Shown here: positions 23,824 to 32,678 of the stretch, piece by piece
Layout: each line of letters starts with the position of its first letter
How positions within the stretch are numbered: the first letter of the stretch is position 1
Assembly: GCA_018658105.1 (NCBI GenBank)
Contig: JABHVW010000014.1
Location: 1 to 64,000 of the forward strand
Direction of reading: 5' to 3'
Length of the DNA: 64,000 nt
From: Candidatus Peregrinibacteria bacterium
GTDB taxonomy: Bacteria > Patescibacteriota > Gracilibacteria > UBA1369 > 2-02-FULL-48-14
Notes under the pieces: model-generated
What the model was told of the DNA's origin: nothing
The model's database searches: none
The model's input: the letters and a program-made list of their open reading frames with translations, nothing else
Position numbers and translations under genes: made by a program

Positions 23824-26800
23824 TTAGCTACATCCCATGCTTGATCCGCAATTTAGACATTTGTAGCAAGATGCATTTCGTACTGTGATGTGCCCACATT
23901 CTGTACATGCCGGTGCATCTCCCATCATTCCTTCTAGTTGTTTGTCTAGAATCGTGTTCTCTTGGTGAGTTTTTTCTTCGAGAATTGTGTCTTCTTGAGT
24001 TAGGGTCGCTTCGTTCATTATTGCTGCTTTGATTTTGCCTTCAGCATCACGTAATGAGAATTGTGTCTCCTCTGGTTTCACATGAACAAAATCTGTTCGT
24101 CCTAAGTATTCCATTCCTAGCACGCGGAATATGTAATCTGCAATTGATGTACATGTGCGAACGTTTGGATGGCTTGTTATTCCGCTTGGTTCAAATCGTG
24201 TGAATGTGAATGCGTTTACGAATTTCTCTAATGGAACTCCGTATTGTAATCCAACTGAGATTGAAACTGCGAAACAATTTAGAAGACTTCTGTATGATGC
24301 GCCTTCTTTGAATGAGTCGATGAATATTTCACCTAGTTTGCCGTCTTCGTATTCGCCTGTTCTAAGGTGAAGTTTTTGACCTGCAATACTTGCCTCTACT
24401 GTTATTCCGCTACGTTTTGCTGGAAGATCATGTTTTATTCCACGTTTCACACCATTTTCTTCTTCAAGATCGTCTGTTCCAAGAGTGTGTTTAGAATCTA
24501 GTGCTTGAGTTTGTTTGCTTCCATCTCTGTATAGAGCAACTGCTTTCACTCCTAATTTCCATGATTCCATGTAAATTTCGCGGATGTCTTCTACAGTTGA
24601 TTCGTTTGGAATGTTTACTGTTTTTGAAATAGCTCCAGATAGGAAAGGTTGAACGGCTGACATCATTTTAACGTGTCCCATTGGGGCGATGTATCTTTCA
24701 CCTTCTCCACATTTATTTGCGCAATCGAAGATTGAAAGGTGTTCCTCTTTGAGGTGAGGTGCACCTTCCATAGTTTGGCTACCTTCAATGTAGAGTTTTG
24801 CTGCTTTGATTTGTTCTGCACTTAGGCCTTTTGCCCGTAAAGTTTTTGTATCGATGTTAGTTGTCCATTCATCTAGAGTTTTTGCTCTTTCGATATGTTG
24901 TTTTGCTTCGTCGATTTGTTTTTCTGTGAATCCAAGTTTCATTAAGTCACCTGGGTTGATGTGTGGAGCGTATTCGATGCTGCCGTGCCCGACAACGTAA
25001 TTCATGATTTCTTCGATTTGTTCTGTAGAATAACCGATTCGTTTTAGGGTCATTGAAATGGATTTGTTGATGATTTTTATGTAACCGCCACCATCAAGTT
25101 TTTTCCATTTTACAAGTGAGAATTCTGGTTCTACACCTGTTGTATCGCAGTCCATTAGTAGGCCAATTGTTCCAGTTGGTGCGAGTACGGTTGCTTGTGC
25201 ATTTCTGTATCCATTCTTTTGGCCGAGTTCAACCATTTGGTCTGCATCTTCGCATGCTGCTTTATATAGGTACTCTGGGCAAAGCTTTTTGTTGATATTG
25301 TGCGTTGCTTCTTGGTGCATTTCCATTACTTTCATCATGTCTTTTTTGTTCTTTTCATAACCTGCAAAAGTTCCAATTACTCCTGCCATTTCTGCTGATG
25401 CGCTGTAAGCGTGGCAGTGCAGAATTGATGTTAGAGCTGCTGCGATTGATCGGCCTTCATCACTGTCGTAAGCGTGTCCCATGATCATTAGAAGTGTTCC
25501 GAGGTTTGCATAACCTAGGCCAAGAGGGCGGTAGTCATGACTGTTTTGTGCGATTTCTTCAGTTGGGTAAGAAGAAAGATCTACGAGGATTTCTTGAGCA
25601 ATGAAGAAGATTCGTGCTGCATGTCTGTAGCCTTCTATATCAAAGGAGCCGTCTTCTTTAAGGAATTTCATTAGGTTTAGAGAAGCTAGGTTACATGCAC
25701 TATTATCTAGGAACATGTATTCGCTACATGGATTTGAACCGTTGATTCTGTCTGTTGATGGGCAAGTGTGCCATTCGTTGATTGTGCTATCGAATTGTAA
25801 ACCTGGATCTGCACATTTCCATGCTGCACGACAGATTTCATTGAACATTTCTTGAGCGTCGAATTCTTCACAGTTCTCGCCGTTTACACGTTTTTTAGTC
25901 CAGAATTTTTCATCTTTTTCTACCGCATGCATGAATTCATCAGTCACTCGGACAGAATTGTTTGAGTTTTGACCTGAAACGATTCGGTAAACTCCGTCGT
26001 TGTCGCGCCAGTCATCGCTGAAACCTGCTTTGATAAGTGCTAGAGCATGTTCTTCTGATTTAACTTTCCAGTTTACGAAATCTAGAATTTCAGGGTGATC
26101 GATGTCTAGTGTTACCATTTTTGCAGCACGTCGAGTTGTTCCACCAGATTTGATTGCTCCTGCTCCGCGATCGAGAACTTCTAAGAAACTCATAAGGCCA
26201 GATGATGTTCCACCACCTGAAAGTTTTTCACGGTTTGAACGAATTGCAGAGAAATTTGAACCTGTTCCTGAGCCGTATTTGAATAGTTTCGCTTCGTTTT
26301 TAGCTAGTTCGAAAATACCCATTAGTGAGTCATCTACTCTTTGAATGAAGCAGGCGCTACATTGAGGACGAGTGTATGCGTTGTCGATTTCTAGAATTTG
26401 GTGTTTTTCAAAATCCCATGCGTAGTTTCCTTTGTCTCCCTTTACGTCATACATGTGGTAAAGCCCACAATTGAACCAAACAGGTGAGTTGAATGCGCCA
26501 CGTTGAGTAATTGTAAGGTATTTAAGTTCTTCTTCGAAGGTGTCTGCTTCATCTTTGTTTGAGAAGTAACCATTTTTTTCACCGAAAGTTCTGATGTTGC
26601 TCGCAACTCTGTGCATTACTTGTTTTGCGCTTACTTCGTGGCCGGTTTCAGGTACTCCTCTTTTACGGAAATATTTTTGAGCGATAATGTCAGTTGCTAG
26701 TTGTGACCATGTTTTTGGGATTTCAATGTCTTTCATTTCGAAAACAACAGTTCCATCTGGCTCTGTAATACGTGAAGTTCTTTTTTCAAATTCCACCATG

Positions 26801-26943
26801 TCATAAGCTTTTACTCCCTTTTGCGTGAAACGACGTTTCATTTTTAAACCCTTGCTAGTTTTAATTAGTCTTGGTTGTTTAATTTGATTTTCTGATTTTT
26901 GAGTTTCAGTAGTTGGTTCTGGGAGTGTGATTGCTTGTGCCAT
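23824..26943 (-). CDS. nrdJ: Adenosylcobalamin-dependent (class II) ribonucleotide reductase
   Basis: Class II RNR makes deoxyribonucleotides without oxygen dependence, using B12. The roughly 1039-residue protein shows [15 protein letters not shown], the finger loop [27 protein letters not shown] (active-site C-x-E) and [20 protein letters not shown]. The C-terminal cysteine-rich tail is [26 protein letters not shown]. The start is moved from the track's GTG at 26988 to the ATG at 26943 ([10 protein letters not shown]), which follows the leader motif TAACCTCCTCC. No class I or III RNR is visible. The cell must obtain cobalamin, and no B12 genes are here. Confidence 0.95.
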   Translation of the reverse strand: MAQAITLPEPTTETQKSENQIKQPRLIKTSKGLKMKRRFTQKGVKAYDMVEFEKRTSRITEPDGTVVFEMKDIEIPKTWSQLATDIIAQKYFRKRGVPETGHEVSAKQVMHRVASNIRTFGEKNGYFSNKDEADTFEEELKYLTITQRGAFNSPVWFNCGLYHMYDVKGDKGNYAWDFEKHQILEIDNAYTRPQCSACFIQRVDDSLMGIFELAKNEAKLFKYGSGTGSNFSAIRSNREKLSGGGTSSGLMSFLEVLDRGAGAIKSGGTTRRAAKMVTLDIDHPEILDFVNWKVKSEEHALALIKAGFSDDWRDNDGVYRIVSGQNSNNSVRVTDEFMHAVEKDEKFWTKKRVNGENCEEFDAQEMFNEICRAAWKCADPGLQFDSTINEWHTCPSTDRINGSNPCSEYMFLDNSACNLASLNLMKFLKEDGSFDIEGYRHAARIFFIAQEILVDLSSYPTEEIAQNSHDYRPLGLGYANLGTLLMIMGHAYDSDEGRSIAAALTSILHCHAYSASAEMAGVIGTFAGYEKNKKDMMKVMEMHQEATHNINKKLCPEYLYKAACEDADQMVELGQKNGYRNAQATVLAPTGTIGLLMDCDTTGVEPEFSLVKWKKLDGGGYIKIINKSISMTLKRIGYSTEQIEEIMNYVVGHGSIEYAPHINPGDLMKLGFTEKQIDEAKQHIERAKTLDEWTTNIDTKTLRAKGLSAEQIKAAKLYIEGSQTMEGAPHLKEEHLSIFDCANKCGEGERYIAPMGHVKMMSAVQPFLSGAISKTVNIPNESTVEDIREIYMESWKLGVKAVALYRDGSKQTQALDSKHTLGTDDLEEENGVKRGIKHDLPAKRSGITVEASIAGQKLHLRTGEYEDGKLGEIFIDSFKEGASYRSLLNCFAVSISVGLQYGVPLEKFVNAFTFTRFEPSGITSHPNVRTCTSIADYIFRVLGMEYLGRTDFVHVKPEETQFSLRDAEGKIKAAIMNEATLTQEDTILEEKTHQENTILDKQLEGMMGDAPACTECGHITVRNASCYKCLNCGSSMGCS

Positions 26944-26948
26944 TTTTT

Positions 26949-26959
26949 GGAGGAGGTTA
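26949..26959 (-). promoter_or_regulatory. Leader motif TAACCTCCTCC at nrdJ start
   Basis: The motif lies five bases before the ATG at 26943 and matches the first eight bases of the ftsQ and 28431 leader motifs. It supports the chosen nrdJ start. Confidence 0.5.
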
Positions 26960-27051
26960 GGAGGAATGGAGGGGGAGAAAAAAGCCACACTATTAAGTGC
27001 GATTTCTTTACGAACTGTGGCCGTACTGATTGTGGGGCTTCGGCCGCTTAA

Positions 27052-27067
27052 ACACTATATGTGGTGT
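27052..27067. promoter_or_regulatory. NrdR-box-like palindrome upstream of nrdJ
   Basis: ACACTATATGTGGTGT matches the NrdR consensus ACACWATATATWGTGT at 14 of 16 positions and lies about 110 bases upstream of nrdJ. NrdR boxes usually occur in pairs; I do not see a convincing second box. The nrdR gene is not in this window. Confidence 0.5.
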
Positions 27068-27145
27068 TTTGTGACCTTGTGTAACCCAAGATATCCCAAT
27101 ATTTAGGATTGGTCAAAGCAATGTTACAAGAAATCAATTGACGAA

Positions 27146-27230
27146 GATTATTTAGTCTGTCTTCGTCGGATCGGCGGCCTCGGGAGCGCTTCGCTTCCCG
27201 CCCCGGCTTCCTCAGAAAGGCTAAATAATC
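27146..27230. repeat. Intergenic hairpin E3 with GC-rich loop
   Basis: GATTATTTAG and CTAAATAATC form a perfect 10-bp stem around a 65-base GC-rich loop. Read on the minus strand the loop contains GCGCTCCCGAGGCCGCCGATC, a diverged form of the E1/E2 core. The rest of the 360-base gap between nrdJ and the IscA-like gene holds the NrdR-like box and an AT-rich inverted repeat near 27311-27343; I see no gene there. Confidence 0.65.
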
Positions 27231-27348
27231 AGAGATAATTCTGAGTCATACTTGCGGATATTATTTAAAAACAGAATCAATAAAATAGTGACTGGGGGCT
27301 TCAATCCTGATTTTTATTTACTTTGTCAAATTGAATGTAAATAAGTGT

Positions 27349-27945
27349 TTAGCAGCAGCCGCCGGTGCCGCAGCCGCCAGCGCCTTTGCCTGTACCACAG
27401 CCGCATGAGCCGGAGTCGCAGCCACCTGATGAGCCGTTGAATTTTGGATTTGTAATTTTGAAGCCGCTTCCTATTTGAGTTTCTAGAAAATCTATGTCTG
27501 CTCCCATTAGGTTCTTTGTTGATTCTGGATTTGTAAAAACTTTTACACCGTGGAATTCGAAAACCTTATCGTCATCTTTTGGTTTTTCTTCGAAGTCCAT
27601 TGCGTAGGCTGGCTCCATATCGTTGTTGTCTTTTGCCGTGATTCGCAGGGCAAATCCTTCTTTCTTTTCTTCTTTTGAGAATTCCTGGATTTTTTTTGCT
27701 GCTCTTTCGCTTACATAAATTCCATCTGCTGGAGCTTTTGCTTTTGCAGCTGCTAAATCATTGATCTTACTTATTAGCTCATCTGCAACTTCTTCGCCAA
27801 GACCGTGAGACATCGCTCCGGCTTTAATAGGCTCGTATGCGTTGACGCTGCAGCTTGTACAGTGAAGACCATAGTCTTCCATGATCTGTGCAGATTCTGG
27901 GTAGCGACTAAGAATTTCTCCTATAAGTGTTTCGTCTTTTATCAT
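27349..27945 (-). CDS. DUF1858-IscA/HesB fusion with Cys-rich tail
   Basis: This 198-residue protein has two parts. Residues about 1-65 match DUF1858, the hybrid-cluster-associated redox-disulfide domain (EILSRYPESAQIMEDYGLHCTSCSVNAYEPIKAGAMSHGL). Residues about 75-170 match A-type Fe-S carriers (VSERAAKKIQEFSKEE... FTNPESTKNLMGADIDFLETQIGSGFKITNP). The first of the three usual A-type cysteines is absent. The C-terminus is very rich in Cys and Gly (GGCDSGSCGCGTGKGAGGCGTGGCC). A role in Fe-S handling or redox sensing is likely. It ends an operon with the small membrane genes upstream. Confidence 0.78.
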   Translation of the reverse strand: MIKDETLIGEILSRYPESAQIMEDYGLHCTSCSVNAYEPIKAGAMSHGLGEEVADELISKINDLAAAKAKAPADGIYVSERAAKKIQEFSKEEKKEGFALRITAKDNNDMEPAYAMDFEEKPKDDDKVFEFHGVKVFTNPESTKNLMGADIDFLETQIGSGFKITNPKFNGSSGGCDSGSCGCGTGKGAGGCGTGGCC

Positions 27946-27955
27946 TTGCCCTTGG

Positions 27956-28057
27956 TTATTGGGCGCCTAAAACTAACACAAGTGGAGCGATTACTGCAAC
28001 AAGCAGGCCCATGATTGCAATAACAGCAACGGCTTTAGCTAAGTAGTTTTTTTTCAT
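27956..28057 (-). CDS. 33-residue single-TM peptide (absent from ORF track)
   Basis: The minus-strand frame from the ATG at 28057 encodes MKKNYLAKAVAVIAIMGLLV... ending VLGAQ, a basic start followed by one long hydrophobic helix. The ATG overlaps the stop of the upstream membrane gene (TAATG) and ends ten bases before the IscA-like start, so it fits the operon exactly. It could be a small membrane regulator or subunit. Confidence 0.55.
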   Translation of the reverse strand: MKKNYLAKAVAVIAIMGLLVAVIAPLVLVLGAQ

Positions 28058-28431
28058 TATAGAAGTACTTGAGTGTCTAAGTATACAAGTCCAAGTGCAA
28101 TAAGAAGGCCAAGGAAGCCAAATACTGGGAATTGTTCAGCTGAAAAATGTTTTAGTTTCTTTTGCACAAGATTTGGAAAGAGAAGCATAACTGAACCTTT
28201 AACTGCGATAATCACACCAAGCCAAGGAAGAAGGTGATCCCAGCTCCATGCTAAATTTAGACCAGTTTCGCTTAGGATTGCTAGCGCGAGTAAAAGATAG
28301 AACATAGAAAAAGTTACACGTAGGCCGCTATCTGAAACGATGTTCTTGAAAGCTTTGTGTGCTTCTTTTGGATTTAGCACTAGATACAAATATAGTGGCG
28401 CAAGGAATAATGCGAGTAGTGTAAGTGACAT
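28057..28431 (-). CDS. Small four-TM membrane protein (DUF2065-like)
   Basis: This 124-residue protein has about four helices. The segment VIIAVKGSVMLLFPNLVQKKLKHFSAEQFPVFGFLGLLIALGLVYL resembles DUF2065-type proteins. It is also similar in size and layout to the 47375-47758 product. It lies 24 bases after the MFS gene and shares TAATG with the 33-residue peptide. The function is unknown. Confidence 0.6.
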   Translation of the reverse strand: MSLTLLALFLAPLYLYLVLNPKEAHKAFKNIVSDSGLRVTFSMFYLLLALAILSETGLNLAWSWDHLLPWLGVIIAVKGSVMLLFPNLVQKKLKHFSAEQFPVFGFLGLLIALGLVYLDTQVLL

Positions 28432-28436
28432 GTTTA

Positions 28437-28447
28437 TGTGGAGGTTA
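28437..28447 (-). promoter_or_regulatory. Leader motif TAACCTCCACA before the 28431 gene
   Basis: It is identical over 11 bases to the ftsQ leader motif and lies five bases before the ATG. Confidence 0.55.
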
Positions 28448-28455
28448 GTATTACT

Positions 28456-29682
28456 TTAGGATTTTACCTTGAAACTCGTGATGAATACAAGCCATGCAAC
28501 GAAAATGATTGCTGCGGCTGTTAAAGTAGGAACACTAGGGCCGGCGATTACGATGAAACCTGAAATAATTGGTGTGATTCCTTCTGCAAGTGCGCGCAGA
28601 GATTGAGTGATGCCTAGGACTTCACCTTGTTTTTCTGGGCTGCTGAGCTTGGAAATTACAGTTGTTACATTTGGGAATGTGAGGCCTTCAAAGCTGGCAA
28701 CTAGCGCTTGGCTGAAAAATAGCCAGCCTACATGTTCTGGTACGACCAGTAAAACTAGCGAGAGTGACAGTAGAAATGGCGCGAATCGTAGTGTTGTTTC
28801 TGATTTGAAATAATTTGCTGCTACCCTTGCAATTACGCCGTGACCGAGTGCGATCCATATTCCTATGTATCCGTAAAAGAGGCCTAGTTCTGAGTTTGAA
28901 AATGCGTACTTTTGTATGAGGTATACAGGGAAAAAGTGTGTGAAAAATGTGAAGCCGAGTGCATGCAAAAAAGTTACCAAGAACATTATTCTTAGTTTTT
29001 TGTATTTGAAAGCTTTTTTAATATTTTCGAATCCACTAAGTAAACTGATTTTTGTTTTTTTGCTTTCTTTGAGTGTTTCTTTGAATTCAAGTTCAAGAAG
29101 TATTAGATTAAGCGCTCCAAGGAAGGCCATAATGAAGAATGGCAGGGCAGGGCTAAACCATGAAATTACGCTTGAATCAGAGAATATTCCGCCAATGAAT
29201 GGGCCGATAACAAATCCCACACCGAATGCTGCGCCAATTAGGCCAAAGTTTTTTGCTTTGTCTTTATCTGTTGGGCTTAAGTCTGCGATTGCTGAGTTTG
29301 CTACTGCGATGTTACCACCTGTAAAGCCATCTAAAATTCGGCTGAAGAAAAGAAGCCATAGCTGGTTTGTAATAATTCCAAGTGCAAAAAGCAAGTAACC
29401 AATTAGAGTTCCAAATAGGGAAAACTTTAAGACTGGCTTTCTGCCGTAACGGTCTGAGAGATTTCCTAAAATTGGTGCACCAATAAATTGTGCTAGTGGA
29501 TATGCTCCAATTAAAACTCCAAGGCTTATGGTACGCATACTTTCTGACCATGCTGCTGGAATGATTACATTACTTTCAAGAAATAGTGGTGCAAGCACTG
29601 GAATTGCGATTCCAACACCCAGTAAATCTAAGAAAACTACGAAGAAAAGTATTGATAAACCGGTTTTTTTCTTGATATTCAT
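28456..29682 (-). CDS. MFS transporter, TetA-like
   Basis: This 408-residue protein has 12 predicted helices, the MFS motif A GNLSDRYGRKPVL between TM2 and TM3 and DGFTGGNIAVANSAIADLS. The pattern fits the DHA1/TetA drug-H+ antiporters. It is a paralog of the 46058-47296 transporter. It leads an operon running to the IscA fusion. Substrate cannot be read from sequence. Confidence 0.85.
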   Translation of the reverse strand: MNIKKKTGLSILFFVVFLDLLGVGIAIPVLAPLFLESNVIIPAAWSESMRTISLGVLIGAYPLAQFIGAPILGNLSDRYGRKPVLKFSLFGTLIGYLLFALGIITNQLWLLFFSRILDGFTGGNIAVANSAIADLSPTDKDKAKNFGLIGAAFGVGFVIGPFIGGIFSDSSVISWFSPALPFFIMAFLGALNLILLELEFKETLKESKKTKISLLSGFENIKKAFKYKKLRIMFLVTFLHALGFTFFTHFFPVYLIQKYAFSNSELGLFYGYIGIWIALGHGVIARVAANYFKSETTLRFAPFLLSLSLVLLVVPEHVGWLFFSQALVASFEGLTFPNVTTVISKLSSPEKQGEVLGITQSLRALAEGITPIISGFIVIAGPSVPTLTAAAIIFVAWLVFITSFKVKS

Positions 29683-29719
29683 TCAATTCTGTTACAAAGT
29701 GTTCCTGCGCATATTACGT

Positions 29720-30373
29720 ATGACTAGAAAAAAGCTCAAGCATTTTGCAGATATGAAAGAATGGTCCAATGTTTTGGAGCCTGCTTTGGGCGGTGCCGAA
29801 TTGGAAGAAGCTGTTAATCGTAAAGGCTCATGGGGGGATCGAGTGGTTTTGGAGCTTGGTTGTGGTCGTGGGGATTACTCGCTTGCTCTGGCAGAGAATT
29901 TTCATGATGCATCGGTTGTTGGTATAGATATTAAGGGTGCTCGTATGTGGCATGGTGCGAATGCTGCGAAAGAGATGGGTCTTGAGAATGTATTTTTTCT
30001 TAGGGCTCGAATTGAAGATTTGGCAGATTATTTTGAAGAGGGTGAGGTTGATGAAATTTGGGTAACTTTTCCTGATCCGCACCCTAGAAAGGGGAAGGCG
30101 AAAAAAAGACTTACTTCGCCGAGGTTTTTGGGTATTTATAAGTATCTTTTGAAAAATGGTGGGATTGTTCATTTTAAGACGGATGATTTAACTTTGTTTG
30201 ATTACAGTGTGGAGACTGCTCTTGCTGAAGCTTGGAATATTAAAGATGAGCAGAGGGATATTTATAAGAGTGATGGGAATGAGTTTTACAGAAATTTTCA
30301 AACACAATATGAGAGGCGTTTTATTGGTGAAGATAAGCCGATTTATTATTTGGCTATGCTCTGCTCGACTTAA
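29720..30373 (+). CDS. trmB: tRNA (guanine-N7)-methyltransferase TrmB
   Basis: The 217-residue enzyme methylates G46 of tRNA using SAM. The ATG at 29720 (MTRKKLKHFADMKEW) is chosen; the track's start at 29528 runs into the divergent MFS gene. Motifs: VVLELGCGRGDYSLALA (SAM site), GIDIKGARMWHGA, TFPDPHPRKGKAKKRLTSPRFL (the TrmB signature) and HFKTDDLTLFDYS. Only 37 bases separate it from the divergent MFS start. Confidence 0.93.
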   Translation: MTRKKLKHFADMKEWSNVLEPALGGAELEEAVNRKGSWGDRVVLELGCGRGDYSLALAENFHDASVVGIDIKGARMWHGANAAKEMGLENVFFLRARIEDLADYFEEGEVDEIWVTFPDPHPRKGKAKKRLTSPRFLGIYKYLLKNGGIVHFKTDDLTLFDYSVETALAEAWNIKDEQRDIYKSDGNEFYRNFQTQYERRFIGEDKPIYYLAMLCST

Positions 30374-30383
30374 CGAGCAGAGC
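30358..30383. other. Perfect 10-bp hairpin spanning the trmB stop codon
   Basis: GCTCTGCTCG and CGAGCAGAGC flank ACTTAA, which contains the stop. There is no T-run, so it is not a standard terminator; it may protect the 3' end. Confidence 0.55.
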
Positions 30384-30474
30384 GTATTCAGTGTGTTGAG
30401 TTTGCACTCAGCTTTCTGATCACATTTTTTGGTATTTTCTCCTTTTTAGGGAAACTTGCCGTTCATGTGCATCG

Positions 30475-31218
30475 TCAGTGTGTGGTCACCAAGGTGGGCT
30501 CGGAGCTGTTCCACCAGTTTTCATTGGCTGTGAGAATCCAGCTTAGGGTCTTGCTGGATCCGTCGAGACTACGGCTAGTGCTTGCGAGCCAGAGATCTTC
30601 CTGGGGAAGTTCCTGAACTTGCATTGGGTAGCGTTCGACCTCGTAGCTGTCTTCGTGAAGTAGTTCGAGGTATGCAGAGGGTTCATCTTGTGAGCGAAGC
30701 GTGTATTCCCAGGTGTAGTTTTGGCAGCCTGGGTTGCTTGGTGCGACATTGCTGTTTATGATGAGGGCTTCTCGGCCCTGACCATGTTGCACGTCGAACA
30801 CTTGAATTTCGGATTGACTGCTGCCCTCTAGATTGCCAATTTCCAGGAAGTAGCCGAGGACTCCGTGACTGGACAGATTCTCGTTGTGCCAGAGTAGCCA
30901 GGGGCTTTCTTTGCTGAGGGTGCGCATGTGAATGCGTTCCTCGTTCAGGTTGATGATTACAGATGGTTCTTCGGCACTTTCTACGATTGCGACGAAGAGA
31001 AGTGAGCTTCCGCTGGAAGCATTATTCTCCGGACGTGCGCTGAAATGATTGAGCTCGAGATAGATGTCATCATCCTGAAATGCGAGTTCTTGAAGCTTTT
31101 CGATTTGGTCTCCTGTATCGGAGTTTAGCTTGAAGTTCACATCGTTAGGGTCGATCCACCAGCTTGGCGCGCAGGCCGTGCTGAAGATGACGAACAAGAT
31201 GCTGCGGTGGAATTGCAT
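30475..31218 (-). CDS. GC-rich putative lipoprotein, likely foreign
   Basis: This 247-residue protein starts MQFHRSILFVIFSTAC, with a lipobox STAC at Cys16. The mature part is acidic and strand-rich (YLELNHFSARPENN... WLLWHNENLSSHGVLGYFLEIG), without a domain I recognise. Its base composition is visibly richer in GC than both neighbours, and it has a clear Shine-Dalgarno sequence (AAGAGGA about six bases before ATG), unlike nearly every other gene here. Both point to recent acquisition. A possible promoter TATAAT lies upstream. Confidence 0.68.
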   Translation of the reverse strand: MQFHRSILFVIFSTACAPSWWIDPNDVNFKLNSDTGDQIEKLQELAFQDDDIYLELNHFSARPENNASSGSSLLFVAIVESAEEPSVIINLNEERIHMRTLSKESPWLLWHNENLSSHGVLGYFLEIGNLEGSSQSEIQVFDVQHGQGREALIINSNVAPSNPGCQNYTWEYTLRSQDEPSAYLELLHEDSYEVERYPMQVQELPQEDLWLASTSRSLDGSSKTLSWILTANENWWNSSEPTLVTTH

Positions 31219-31323
31219 GAATTTCCTCTTGGTGAGTGTGAAAGGACGAGTACAGGCATTATATTTCTTCTGAACTGAAAAAAAGCTGAATTTTTGTATG
31301 TAAAAAGAAATTTTACAGATTTT

Positions 31324-32577
31324 CTACTTTAATATTTTTCTGATTTTTAACATACCGGCACTTACCATTATGATTTCACCTGTTAATGCGGCTAGAAGTA
31401 TTAAGAAAAGTCGAACTTCTTGAGTTTCGGGAGTGAGTGATGTGATGAATAATATGCTTGCAGCTGCGAGTGCTAGAAACTCCCATTTTAAAAACCACAT
31501 GTCTTTTTCAAGGCCGAAAAGTGTAATTAAAACTAAGTCGTATAGGTAAGAAACTGCGGCTATTGTGAGTAAAAGTGGAAGCATGAACCACAATGTTGGG
31601 CTGATGAAGTCTGAGCTTGAAACCAAGCTTAGAAGGTAGGGGCCGAGTAGGGAGCCGCTGATGATTGCAAGTGCGCCGAGAGCAATTAAACCAAGTCTAG
31701 TTTTTTTGTAAATTTCTTTGGCATGTTTGAAGTGTTTTTCTTTTAGAGATTGTTTAAAAATTGGCAGAACTGAATACATTAGAAATGTTGAAAGAATCGC
31801 GATTGTTGCAACGGCGCTTAGGGCAAGATTGTATCGACCGTAGTCAGTTTCTGTGAGTGCTTTTGCGGCAAAAAAGCTCGGCATAAAGCGGTAATATGCA
31901 TTGTTGATTATATTTATAATTCCAAAGGGAATAGAGGTGATGAATAGTGATTTGATTAATATGCTGCTAAGTTTGAATTTAAATTTAATGCGATGTCTTA
32001 CGAAAAGCATGCTGATAATTAGGCTGATGATGGCTGCACTTAGTGGTGCCAAGAAGAAAAGTGGAGTGCTGCTTGTTTGTGAAACTAATAAGAAAATGAT
32101 TCCGAGTTCTATGATTCGTCCGAGGGTTATTGCAAAAACTGAGCGGCCCATAAGGTAATTTGCTTGCAGGGTTGCGGTTGCGATGCTGGTGAGATTGTCG
32201 AAAAGAAGTGAGCAGGCGAAGAAAAGTAAGCCGAGAGTGAAGGTGCTGTCGAGGGCGAATTGAGAGTAGGCGAGGCCTGCGACTAAGAAGAAAAATATTG
32301 TTATGAATCTTAAGAACAAGGCGTTTATGAAAAGTTTACCGTCATCAGGATTTGTAGACATTTTACGTACAGTGTTTCCGAAAATCCCTAAGTTTGCAGT
32401 TGTTGATAAAAATAGTGCGAATTCTGCAATTTTACCGTAAAGGCCGTATTCTTCTGGGCCGAGAGCATTTGTTACAAGTTTAATGCTGATTATGCCGATT
32501 GCAATCTGAAGTATTTTGCCAAAATACTGAATGAAAGTGGACCATAGAATTTTGTTTTGTAGGGCACGTGTAATCAT
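31324..32577 (-). CDS. Polysaccharide flippase (Wzx/MATE-like)
   Basis: This 417-residue protein has about 12 helices and begins with the hallmark of the oligosaccharide flippase family: KILWSTFIQYFGKILQIAIGIISIKLVTNALGPEEYGLYGKI. It probably moves lipid-linked glycans across the membrane for surface polysaccharide or glycoprotein. No glycosyltransferase is adjacent. Its start codon touches the E2 hairpin (the arm covers the ATG). Confidence 0.85.
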   Translation of the reverse strand: MITRALQNKILWSTFIQYFGKILQIAIGIISIKLVTNALGPEEYGLYGKIAEFALFLSTTANLGIFGNTVRKMSTNPDDGKLFINALFLRFITIFFFLVAGLAYSQFALDSTFTLGLLFFACSLLFDNLTSIATATLQANYLMGRSVFAITLGRIIELGIIFLLVSQTSSTPLFFLAPLSAAIISLIISMLFVRHRIKFKFKLSSILIKSLFITSIPFGIINIINNAYYRFMPSFFAAKALTETDYGRYNLALSAVATIAILSTFLMYSVLPIFKQSLKEKHFKHAKEIYKKTRLGLIALGALAIISGSLLGPYLLSLVSSSDFISPTLWFMLPLLLTIAAVSYLYDLVLITLFGLEKDMWFLKWEFLALAAASILFITSLTPETQEVRLFLILLAALTGEIIMVSAGMLKIRKILK

Positions 32578-32648
32578 ATTTTTTATTGTTTTAGAATGCG
32601 CTCCGGGCCGCTAGGCCGAGTCATACCTTCTAAAACAATAAAAAATAT
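32576..32648. repeat. Intergenic hairpin E2 with conserved GC-rich core
   Basis: Perfect 21-bp arms (centre TTTTATTGTTTTAGAA and its complement) enclose a 31-base loop with GCGCTCCGGGCCGCTAGGCC. The loop is nearly the same as in E1, yet the arms are unrelated apart from the loop-proximal TTTAG/CTAAA. It lies between the C39 peptidase and flippase genes and overlaps the flippase start. Confidence 0.88.
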
Positions 32649-32678
32649 TTAAGTAGAATGTAATGGCTGTGTTTCGGC

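Noticed and set aside
26944-27345. Cobalamin riboswitch before the B12-dependent reductase
   Set aside because: I could not find a B12-box-like sequence or the expected long fold; only an NrdR-like box and GC-rich hairpins are visible.
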